Of a stretch of DNA of 64,000 nt, positions 17,748 through 25,529 are shown piece by piece. A program made the translations under genes and the position numbers. Location: contig NZ_FNWI01000004.1 in the NCBI RefSeq assembly GCF_900106855.1, positions 248,001-312,000 of the forward strand. Direction: 5' to 3'. This DNA is from Varibaculum massiliense (lineage in GTDB: Bacteria; Actinomycetota; Actinomycetes; Actinomycetales; Actinomycetaceae). The first letter of the stretch is position 1, and every line of letters begins with the position of its first letter. The notes under the pieces were generated by a model that searched no databases, was not told the DNA's origin, and was given only the letters and a program-made list of their open reading frames with translations.

Positions 17748-18899
17748 TTATGTCATTGTCCTGCTGTAGCTTCGATGAACAAGTGGCAGAAGGACGACAG
17801 CAACAACGGTGTACAACACGAGGATGAAAGGGATCTGCCGAAAAACTGCGCCCCCTATTTCGTAAATGTAGGGGATACGAGCGCAGTTCATGATGTTGGT
17901 CAGTTGATCAGGCGTCAGAGTGAAAAATGTCGGGAAAGGCAGGGCTCGTCCGACAAACGGAGAGACAAAGAACAGCACAAAAGGAACAGCAACAGCCAAA
18001 CTCATTTTTCGTGTTCGGGACGCGACCAACATGCAGATGGAAGCCGAAAGAAGACTGGCGACAAACCCACCGACAAGAACCAGGCCGTACATTTGGCTAA
18101 ACGTCACCGAATACACAGCGTAAGGTTGCGAAAACTGATAGGCGGTGTCTGCGCCGCTGACTCCCATGACCGCAAACGATATGGCGGACAGCAAAGCAAT
18201 ACCAGCCCAATAAACCCCTGTTGTGATGATCAACCCTGCAAAGATCTTTGTTCGAATGGCTTTACTTCGTCCGTATGTGGTGGAGAAGAAGACGGCGTCC
18301 GCATGGTTGCGGAACTCGTCGGCAAAGATACCGGGGGTAATGAAACTTATGACGATGATGAGGATCAGGCTGAACGTTGTGCCATATAAAAGCATGGTGT
18401 CCCAGGAATCGTACGCTTCATAATAGAAGGGAGTCTCAATAGCGTCGTATTGCTTCTGCAGGTATTGTGCCTTCGCTGGGGTGTCACCATACTCGTGGCT
18501 CATCACCCGAAGGTTTTCCTGGTAGATGTCATAAATCGATGCTATTTGTGAAGGCTCAGCAGATAGTACGGCTTTGTAGTCATCAAATTCGCTGAATTCA
18601 CCGACGAGCATCTCGCTCGTCAAGTAGATAATGTCAGAGCGGGACTGCCAATCAGTACTACTTTCTTTGGTCGCAATCGTGCTGATCGTCTCTGGGGTGA
18701 GTTCGCCTTGCCACCGGTTCTTATCAGCAACGAGGGAGCGGACAGCAGAGATACCGGTATGGGTTTCACCACTGGAATCTACAAACTGGAAACTACTGAT
18801 CGCAAAACCGCTGAAGACTGCTGCGAGCACAACAACAGCAGCAAACAATGCGCGGTTGACTCGGTTGTTCACGATTTTTTTCAACTCGTACATCAGCAT
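17748..18899 (-). CDS. ABC-2 type transporter permease
   Basis: A 383-residue membrane protein: one N-terminal helix (about residues 18-36), a long extracytoplasmic loop of about 140 residues, then five hydrophobic helices (about 172-190, 218-238, 265-285, 295-315, 352-372). The ABC-2 family segment 'FADEFRNHADAVFFSTTYGR' lies near residues 193-212. It overlaps the ATPase stop by seven bases. Together they form an exporter. The large extracytoplasmic loop is the part most likely to contact an envelope substrate or a peptide antibiotic. Confidence 0.85.
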   Translation of the reverse strand: MLMYELKKIVNNRVNRALFAAVVVLAAVFSGFAISSFQFVDSSGETHTGISAVRSLVADKNRWQGELTPETISTIATKESSTDWQSRSDIIYLTSEMLVGEFSEFDDYKAVLSAEPSQIASIYDIYQENLRVMSHEYGDTPAKAQYLQKQYDAIETPFYYEAYDSWDTMLLYGTTFSLILIIVISFITPGIFADEFRNHADAVFFSTTYGRSKAIRTKIFAGLIITTGVYWAGIALLSAISFAVMGVSGADTAYQFSQPYAVYSVTFSQMYGLVLVGGFVASLLSASICMLVASRTRKMSLAVAVPFVLFFVSPFVGRALPFPTFFTLTPDQLTNIMNCARIPYIYEIGGAVFRQIPFILVLYTVVAVVLLPLVHRSYSRTMT

Positions 18900-19780
18900 G
18901 ATTGGATTTCCTTTGCTTTCGTGCCGAAATAGATCAAAAATGCGTCCTCTAAGGTCACACCTGTTTCTTGAGCTTGCGGTGTTGGCGGATAGCCAGAGAG
19001 CACGCGTAGCTCGGTGGCACCGTGGGGAGCTGTTTTGACGTTCGCTACTAAGAACTGCTCAAGATAGTGACCCACTTGGCTTTGGGGTACCGTGAAAACC
19101 CACGCTCTCTTATCGAGGGAGGCGACGATTTCTTCAGATGTTCCCGTAAAGATAAATTGCCCCTGGTTCATAAGGATGATGGTGTTTGCGATGAATTCGA
19201 CGTCAGAAACAATGTGAGTGGACAGCAATACCAGTCTGTTGCCAGAGAGTTCACTAATGAGGTTGCGAAAACGGATTCTTTCACTGGGGTCGAGCCCTGC
19301 TGTAGGCTCATCCAAAATCAATATTCTCGGGTCATTCAGCATGGCTTGAGCAATTCCGACACGTCTGACCATGCCGCCGGAAAGATTACGCATTCTCGTC
19401 TTCGCAGAGTCTTTCAAGCCGACCTGTTCCAGGAGGTCGAATGTTCTTCGTTTCGCAAAATCGGCTCGTAACCCTTTGAGGCTTGCGATGTACATCAAGT
19501 AGTCCACGACATTGAGATCAGGATAGAAACCAAAATCTTGCGGAAGATAACCTAACTGTTGCCGGTACGCCTCACCCATCGTGAAAATATCTTGGCCGTC
19601 AAAGGTGATACGTCCACTCGTAGGCCGGGTCAAGATGCAGACCATCCGCATCAACGTCGTTTTCCCGGCCCCATTGACGCCAAGAAGACCATACACGCCC
19701 GTTGTCAAAGTCAAGCTCACATTTTTGACACCAGCAGTCTTCCCATATCGTTTCGTGAGGTTATGTAGTGATAGCGCCAT
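18893..19780 (-). CDS. ABC transporter ATP-binding protein
   Basis: A 295-residue ATPase with Walker A 'LGVNGAGKTTL' (about residues 36-46), Q-loop in 'YLPQDFGFYP', signature 'LSGGMVRRVG', Walker B 'ILILDEPTAGLDP' and switch 'LLSTHIVSDV'. ATG 19780 is six bases from a purine-rich AGAAAGAGAA; the upstream ATG 19786 abuts that stretch and is less likely. It partners with the overlapping permease gene. The 'GMVRR' signature variant is common in actinobacterial ABC-2 exporters. Confidence 0.9.
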   Translation of the reverse strand: MALSLHNLTKRYGKTAGVKNVSLTLTTGVYGLLGVNGAGKTTLMRMVCILTRPTSGRITFDGQDIFTMGEAYRQQLGYLPQDFGFYPDLNVVDYLMYIASLKGLRADFAKRRTFDLLEQVGLKDSAKTRMRNLSGGMVRRVGIAQAMLNDPRILILDEPTAGLDPSERIRFRNLISELSGNRLVLLSTHIVSDVEFIANTIILMNQGQFIFTGTSEEIVASLDKRAWVFTVPQSQVGHYLEQFLVANVKTAPHGATELRVLSGYPPTPQAQETGVTLEDAFLIYFGTKAKEIQSC

Positions 19781-19860
19781 TAGCATTTCTCTTTCTCGTA
19801 GTGGGCATTCTCCGGTGTGACAGCCAGATATGCCCGTTTTCCTGGTAGCTCCTCATCGAG

Positions 19861-20745
19861 TCATAGATCTCGCAAGATACGTAGAGTGTCTTGGATATGC
19901 CCATCACCCGGGTTGTTGATGTCGTCGTAAGGACAACCCATCGTGACGATGACGTACTGCTTTCCTGCTTTTTCAGCGAGCACGACCCAACACAATCCGG
20001 CTTTCTTTGTCGTTCCAGATTTTCCGCCGAGAATGCGAAAGTCACTTCCCGGTGCGAGATTGACTTTGGAAAACACCGAATGTTCAAGTCGGATTCCACT
20101 CGGATGCACGGACGTGTTGCTTGTTGTGAACGTCGATGTGGTGAAAAGCACACGAAAATGCCCGTTCTGTAGCGCAGCTTCAGTCAAATAGGCAATATCT
20201 CTGGCCGACATCCATTGACCGAACTCGTCTCGACCTTCCACGTTGGTGAACCGGGTATTACGTAACCCGAGTTCTTTAGCAAGTCGATTCATGTCAGGAA
20301 CCAGCAGTTCAGAGCTACCAGCCACATTCGTGGCTAACGCATTAGCTGCTTCCCCACCAGAAGCCAAAATCGTCCCATACAGCAGATCCCGATATGTCGT
20401 CCGTTCCCCGGGAACAAAACCAGCCATGGCAAGGTCATTCCTGACAGCCAACTCGTACGATGCCTGATCTACTGGCGCAGATACTGACAAATCCTCCAAG
20501 TGCTGCAATGAGGCATAAACGGTCGCAATCTTCACCAAAGACGCCGGAGCCCTCTTCTTATCGCCCTGGATGTTGATCACTTCAACCTGATCTGACAAGT
20601 TATAAACGAAAACGCTCTCGGAGTTATAGGGCGATGCGAAATGCTGTAGCGCGTCCTTGACCACCGACGAAACGGTGAACATCGCAACGATGGCGACTGT
20701 CAAAACTAGACAGCCAAGGCGTCTGCGTTTTCTTCGATGCTGCAT
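19861..20745 (-). CDS. D-alanyl-D-alanine carboxypeptidase (peptidase S11)
   Basis: A 294-residue penicillin-binding-type serine peptidase. A basic N-terminus (HRRKRRR) is followed by one hydrophobic helix (signal anchor, about residues 12-30). Catalytic motifs are ASLVK (SxxK, about 68-72), 'SGGEAAN' in the SxN position (a G replaces the usual N, but an AAN follows), and KSG in 'LGGKSGTTKKAG'. It trims pentapeptide stems of peptidoglycan outside the membrane. ATG 20745 is taken because AGGAGC lies eight bases upstream; an in-frame GTG at 20769 has no ribosome site. It heads the operon with the ABC transporter and two-component system, linking all five genes to cell-wall homeostasis or antibiotic response. 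Confidence 0.88.
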   Translation of the reverse strand: MQHRRKRRRLGCLVLTVAIVAMFTVSSVVKDALQHFASPYNSESVFVYNLSDQVEVINIQGDKKRAPASLVKIATVYASLQHLEDLSVSAPVDQASYELAVRNDLAMAGFVPGERTTYRDLLYGTILASGGEAANALATNVAGSSELLVPDMNRLAKELGLRNTRFTNVEGRDEFGQWMSARDIAYLTEAALQNGHFRVLFTTSTFTTSNTSVHPSGIRLEHSVFSKVNLAPGSDFRILGGKSGTTKKAGLCWVVLAEKAGKQYVIVTMGCPYDDINNPGDGHIQDTLRILRDL

Positions 20746-20879
20746 CCCAAGCGCTCCTAGAGAATCCACTAGTCGCCTACAAATAGCGACCTGTTAAGCA
20801 TTCTAAGTTCGCGACTTCCCGCCATACATCGTCACAACGAGCCGAACTGCCGCCCCAAAGTACATCGCAAATAAGACTT

Positions 20880-20904
20880 TGGTACGAGTAAATGTGGTAC
20901 GAGT
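20880..20904. promoter_or_regulatory. direct repeat TGGTACGAGT x2, possible response-regulator site
   Basis: Two identical 10-base units spaced 15 bases start-to-start, about 135-160 bases upstream of the leftward five-gene operon. A binding site for the operon's own NarL-type regulator is an inference from position only. Confidence 0.35.
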
Positions 20905-20995
20905 TCGGCTCCGACCAAACCCAGGACGGGGAAATCATGATTCAGATGAATCACTGCAGTCAGGAATTACTTCACTCAGTTAAACTTCGCCCCGG

Positions 20996-21139
20996 CAAAA
21001 CACGATACTCGCTAACGCAAAACCCAAACCCGCTAACGCAGACGATTTTTCACACCCCCCTAAGCGATACTCGCTAACGCAAAAGGGTACTTATCAAATC
21101 CGACGTCTAAGTGGATATTAAGACGTCGGATTTGATAAC
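20996..21139. repeat. dispersed chromosomal repeat, copy 3, with a perfect 18-bp-arm hairpin
   Basis: Nearly identical to copy 2 at 13909-14051. 'GATACTCGCTAACGCA' occurs at 21004-21019 and 21066-21081. The right end forms a perfect inverted repeat: arm 21091-21108 (TTATCAAATCCGACGTCT) and arm 21121-21138, with a 12-base loop. No coding potential is seen. Confidence 0.88.
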
Positions 21140-21428
21140 AGCTGCTTGAGATTAAGAATCCTTGTTGAACAGGGATTTTATTGTTTCTGAGGGAAGTTCA
21201 TTCGGTCTCAGGTTGCACTTCTTCCCGTTCTGGGGCCGTTCTCAAGCCTAACTCCGGTTAGCTCTTGGCGCTCAGGGGGTGTGGCTTTCGGTTTCCGTTA
21301 GCGGGTATCAACTAAGGGGGGCGTTGCTCTTTCCACAGTCCTCTTTGTTTGCGTAGAATAGTGAGGATTGTAATGACTTTTAGGGTCGCTAACTTAACTA
21401 CCTTCTTATTTAGGTGAGGGAGGCGTGA

Positions 21429-21635
21429 ATGGAAGCGGAACCTGAGAAGACGACGATGGATTTCTATAACATGTCGGATTTTCTGCGTGGCCAGTCATCG
21501 AAGATCATCACGAAGCTGTCCGAGGAAGATGAGGCGGCTTTTGTGTTGAAGAATGGCAGACCCATGGCGGTGTTGATGTCGATTGACCGGTATGAGCGGT
21601 TGATGAAGGCCGGCATAGACATCACTGATTACTAA
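21429..21635 (+). CDS. Phd/YefM-family antitoxin-like protein (no toxin partner)
   Basis: A 68-residue protein with the Phd/YefM fold signature: 'YNMSDFLRGQSSKIITKL' at the N-terminus and 'AAFVLKNGRPMAVLMSIDRYERLM' (given as residues 38-61), i.e. a beta-alpha DNA-binding head. GGGAGG lies five bases upstream of ATG. No ParE/RelE/Doc-like toxin gene adjoins it. Instead hsdM starts 25 bases downstream, so it probably sits in the type I restriction-modification transcript. Family members bind operator DNA as dimers; here it may regulate the restriction operon. Confidence 0.75.
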   Translation: MEAEPEKTTMDFYNMSDFLRGQSSKIITKLSEEDEAAFVLKNGRPMAVLMSIDRYERLMKAGIDITDY

Positions 21636-21660
21636 TATTACTTTCTACGAGGGATTTTGG

Positions 21661-24324
21661 ATGGCAGTGAAAAAGACAGAGCTTTACTCGTTGCTGTGGG
21701 AAGCAGCTAATAAGCTTCGTGGAGGGGTGGAGCCTGCTCGCTACAAGGACTATGTGCTGACCCTGTTGTTCTTCAAGTACGTGTCCGACCGGTACAAGGG
21801 TCAGCGCTACGGCGATTTCATCGTGGAAGAAGGCGCATCGTTTGATGACCTGATTGCCGCGAAGGGAAAGAAGGATATCGGTGAGCGCGTCGACAAGATC
21901 CTGTCCGCTTTCTTAGAAGAGAACCAACTGCAAGGTTCGCTACCAGACGTTTCGTTCAACAATGAGGACGAGCTCGGGCGAGGCAAGGAGCTGGTGGACA
22001 AGGTCACTGATCTGATTGCGGTCTTTGAAAACCCGGCGATTGATTTCAAGACCAACCGCGCGAGTGGCGATGACATCATCGGTGATGCTTACGAGTATTT
22101 CATGATGAAGTTTGCTCAAGAATCCGGTAAGAGCAAAGGTCAGTTCTACACCCCGTCCGAGGTGTCCCGAACCATGGCGCGGCTACTAGGAATCTCAAAA
22201 ATCCAGCCCCGCAAAGGCCGCCCATGGACTCTATATGATCCTGCTGCTGGCAGCGGTTCTCTGCTGATTCGGGCAGCCGATGAGGCTCCAGTGAACCGTC
22301 AAGGCAATGCGATCGTGTCGATTTACGGTCAAGAGAAAGACAACTCGACGGCTGGTTTGGCGAAGATGAACTTGGTGCTTCACCAAAAGGGCACCGGCGA
22401 AATCAAAACGCACTCGACGTTGACGTCTCCCCAATACCTCGACGAATACGGGCACCTCCGCAAGTTCGACTTCATCGTGATGAACCCGCCGTTCTCCGAT
22501 AAGTCATGGTCTGACGGCATCACGCCTGAAAACGATATTTACCACCGGTTCGATGGGTATGGGATACCGCCAGAAAAGAACGGCGACTGGGCCTGGTTCC
22601 TGCACGTGCTCAAATCACTGACCGAGGACGGTAAAGCAGCGATTATCATGCCGCACGGCATCTTGTTTCGAGGAAACTCTGAAGAGACGATCCGCAAGCA
22701 AGTCCTGGCACGCAAGTACATAACTGGCATCGTTAGCCTGCCGGCGAATCTGTTTTACGGCACTGGTATCCCCGCGTGCATCGTCATAGTCGACAAGGAG
22801 GACGCGGACGAACACGAGGGCATCTTCATGATCGATGCCAGCCAAGGCTGCAAGAAAGACGGCAACAAGAACCGGCTCCGCGAACAAGACATCGAACGAA
22901 TCGTTCTGACATTCAATAACCGCCTCGAGGATGACGGATACTCCCGGATGGTCGGCTATGACGAAATCCTCGAGGAAAACGACGGCAACCTAAACGTCCC
23001 TCGCTACATCCAACGCTCAAACACCGAGCTCCCACAGGACATCGCTGCCCACCTTCAAGGCGGAATCCCAGCTGACGACGTCGACTCCCTGGATGAACTG
23101 TGGCAAGTAGCACCCAACCTGAAGCAACTCCTGTTCTCCCAACAACAATCTGGCAGGTTCTCACTCCTTCACGCCCCGGATGAACTAGCGGCAGAAATCA
23201 CGACCGACGAGAGCCTGGCTGCGCAGAAGGTTATCGAATCCTCGGCGCTACTAGATGCGTGGGCACAAGCCTGCGCTAGGCCAGCACTTCTTGACGTGGG
23301 CAGCGACACAGACCCACGTATGATGATCCGTCAGATCGGGCAGGAACTCCTTGAACACTATGCAGCAGCGAAAGTACTCGACCCATTCGATGTTTTCGAC
23401 GTGCTGATGAACTACTGGAACGCACTCCTGCAAGACGACATCTACATCATCAAAGCCTCCGGATATCAAGCAGGCCATGAAGTCGATTACACCCACAAGA
23501 AGAGCACCAGCAGCCAAAACACCGATACTGGCAAAGTTGAGAGCTTCGAAGGAATTCTCATCCCGGCAACACTCATCGAGGCAGAGTACTATCCCGAAAC
23601 GCAGACGCTCTTAGCCAACCTCAACCGAGCAATTCTCGACATCGAAGCCGAACTAGAGGCACTACTGGAAGACCAGTCTGAAGAAGATACCCCATTTTCC
23701 GAAGTGCTCAGTGACACAGGGAAAGTCGTGGAAAAGGAGCTCACCGCTCGCCTCAAAATTCTCGACAGTATGAAAACATCAGCACAACTCAACATCCTGG
23801 ATGAGTTACTCGAACACCTTGCCGCAAAACATAACACACGTGTCAGTTGGGTGCTCAAGCAGCATCCAGACATCGCAGACCTCGATTTATATGGCAAGAC
23901 CGGAAAACCAATCAAGACGAAACTCACGGCAGCACGCCAGCAACTAGCATCATTCACGCCAGTACCGGAAGCCTACAAAGACGAATATGAAGCCCTAACT
24001 GGTTATCGGAACAAACTGGAACGGATCAAGGCTCTGAAGAAGCAAGCCAAGGAAGCCCGCGAACAACTCGATCAGAAGGTAATCGCGAAATATGACAAAC
24101 TTACTGAAGACGAGATCAAGCACTTGCTATTCGACCGCAAATGGTTGGTTCATCTGGCATCCGAAATAGAAAGTCTCTTCGATCAACAAGTCAACGCCTA
24201 CGCCACGCGAATCACCAACGTCGCCCGACGCTACGAACGTACCCTGCCTCGCATCCAAACCGCAGTTAATTATTCTCGCGAGTCGGTTTTGAATAGCCTA
24301 AAGAAAATGGGATACACATGGTAG
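21661..24324 (+). CDS. hsdM: type I restriction-modification methyltransferase subunit
   Basis: An 887-residue N6-adenine methyltransferase subunit. An N-terminal HsdM helical domain ('AANKLRGGVEPARYKDYVLT', about 12-31) precedes the catalytic domain: SAM-binding 'DPAAGSGSLL' from residue 193 and catalytic NPPF at 275-278. It is long for HsdM. The final 300 or so residues are charged and probably coiled-coil ('LKKQAKEAREQLDQKV'). Long forms like this are known in some type I systems. With HsdS it methylates the host recognition site; with HsdR it forms the restriction complex. The seven-base overlap with hsdS shows coupled translation. Confidence 0.93.
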   Translation: MAVKKTELYSLLWEAANKLRGGVEPARYKDYVLTLLFFKYVSDRYKGQRYGDFIVEEGASFDDLIAAKGKKDIGERVDKILSAFLEENQLQGSLPDVSFNNEDELGRGKELVDKVTDLIAVFENPAIDFKTNRASGDDIIGDAYEYFMMKFAQESGKSKGQFYTPSEVSRTMARLLGISKIQPRKGRPWTLYDPAAGSGSLLIRAADEAPVNRQGNAIVSIYGQEKDNSTAGLAKMNLVLHQKGTGEIKTHSTLTSPQYLDEYGHLRKFDFIVMNPPFSDKSWSDGITPENDIYHRFDGYGIPPEKNGDWAWFLHVLKSLTEDGKAAIIMPHGILFRGNSEETIRKQVLARKYITGIVSLPANLFYGTGIPACIVIVDKEDADEHEGIFMIDASQGCKKDGNKNRLREQDIERIVLTFNNRLEDDGYSRMVGYDEILEENDGNLNVPRYIQRSNTELPQDIAAHLQGGIPADDVDSLDELWQVAPNLKQLLFSQQQSGRFSLLHAPDELAAEITTDESLAAQKVIESSALLDAWAQACARPALLDVGSDTDPRMMIRQIGQELLEHYAAAKVLDPFDVFDVLMNYWNALLQDDIYIIKASGYQAGHEVDYTHKKSTSSQNTDTGKVESFEGILIPATLIEAEYYPETQTLLANLNRAILDIEAELEALLEDQSEEDTPFSEVLSDTGKVVEKELTARLKILDSMKTSAQLNILDELLEHLAAKHNTRVSWVLKQHPDIADLDLYGKTGKPIKTKLTAARQQLASFTPVPEAYKDEYEALTGYRNKLERIKALKKQAKEAREQLDQKVIAKYDKLTEDEIKHLLFDRKWLVHLASEIESLFDQQVNAYATRITNVARRYERTLPRIQTAVNYSRESVLNSLKKMGYTW

Positions 24325-25529
24325 TTCCTAGTAATTGGACGGTTTGCACGTTAAGCGACTTGGGGTCCGTGAAAATGTGTCGGCGAATCTTTAAAGATCA
24401 AACTAATGAGATCGGCCCTATTCCCTTCTACAAGATTGGAACGTTTGGGAAAGCGCCCGACGCTTTTATCTCAAAGCGGCTTTTTGAAGAGTACCGGTCT
24501 AAGTATTCGTACCCAAAACGTGGGCAGATCCTCATCTCTGCGGCCGGGACCGTAGGGCGGACTGTGGAGTACAAAGGGGAACCCTCTTACTTCCAAGATT
24601 CAAATATTGTCTGGCTGGATACTGACGAGTCCCTTGTCGACAACAAGTTCCTCATGTATGTCTTTGATAGCTTTCCATGGAAAGGCATGGAAGGAACAAC
24701 GATCAATAGGCTCTACAATGATCTAATCCTTAGTACAGAGATTCTTCTACCTCCTCTGCATGAGCAACGTGTGATTGCTGGGGTGTTGTCTGGGTTTGAT
24801 GAGCACTTGGCGAACCTGGATGAACTGATTGTGAAGAAGAAGGCGATCCGCGACGGAGCATTGGATCAGCTGATTACAGGTGATACTCGCATCTCTGATT
24901 CAAGAGATCCTTGGGTGCAAATCAGCTTCGGTGATTCCATCACGCCAAAAGCCAGGATAGGTTGGCAAGGTCTAAAAGCGGAAGAATACCTCCCTATGGG
25001 ATATAGCTACCTTATAGGTGGCACAGATTTTCGTTCGGGGACTATTTCACTCGATAAAATCAGCTTTGTTGACCGGGAACGGTTTGAGTTAGACCCTTTT
25101 ATCCAAGTCGAATCTGGTGACGTTTTAGTTACCAAGGATGGCACAATTGGCAAAGTAGCTCTCGTCCCTGAACTGGATAAGCCCGCCACATTAAACAGTG
25201 GTGTTTTCGTTTTCAGGCCAAATGAAAATCTTAGACGCGATTACCTTTATTGGGTACTTTCATCTTCAGTTTTTACAGATTTTATTGAGGCTCTGTCTGC
25301 AGGATCGACCATTAAGCATCTTTACCAGAAGGATCTTAAAGAGTTCAGTTTTAAGATTCCGTCTTCTCTAACTGAGCAGCGGATGATCGCAGAATCACTC
25401 TTCAGTATGGACGAGGAGATTAGCGTGCTAAAAGCAGAACGGTCGAAGATTGAGGCGCTTAAACTGGGTGCAATGGATGACTTGTTGACTGGGCGGGTGC
25501 GCCTGCCTGTTGAGGAGGAAGCGGCATGA
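24318..25529 (+). CDS. hsdS: type I restriction-modification specificity subunit
   Basis: A 403-residue specificity subunit with two target-recognition domains (about residues 1-145 and 195-345). These are separated and followed by the conserved helical spacers: 'LPPLHEQRVIAGVLSGFDEH' in the middle and 'IPSSLTEQRMIAESLFSMDE' at the end, each leading to a 'TG' tail motif (LITGD, LLTGR). It reads a bipartite DNA site, one half per domain; the site cannot be predicted by eye. Between hsdM and hsdR with short overlaps at both ends. Only one hsdS is present, and no inverted-repeat or recombinase shuffling cassette is seen. Confidence 0.92.
   Translation: MVVPSNWTVCTLSDLGSVKMCRRIFKDQTNEIGPIPFYKIGTFGKAPDAFISKRLFEEYRSKYSYPKRGQILISAAGTVGRTVEYKGEPSYFQDSNIVWLDTDESLVDNKFLMYVFDSFPWKGMEGTTINRLYNDLILSTEILLPPLHEQRVIAGVLSGFDEHLANLDELIVKKKAIRDGALDQLITGDTRISDSRDPWVQISFGDSITPKARIGWQGLKAEEYLPMGYSYLIGGTDFRSGTISLDKISFVDRERFELDPFIQVESGDVLVTKDGTIGKVALVPELDKPATLNSGVFVFRPNENLRRDYLYWVLSSSVFTDFIEALSAGSTIKHLYQKDLKEFSFKIPSSLTEQRMIAESLFSMDEEISVLKAERSKIEALKLGAMDDLLTGRVRLPVEEEAA

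Larger units (their letters stand above)
20770..21428. other. 659-bp intergenic region with operon control sites and repeat copy 3
   Basis: No gene is supported. It holds the direct pair TGGTACGAGT at 20880-20889 and 20895-20904, dispersed-repeat copy 3 (20996-21139), and a weak hairpin near 21168-21188. The remainder upstream of the antitoxin-like gene shows no clear promoter. Confidence 0.6.
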
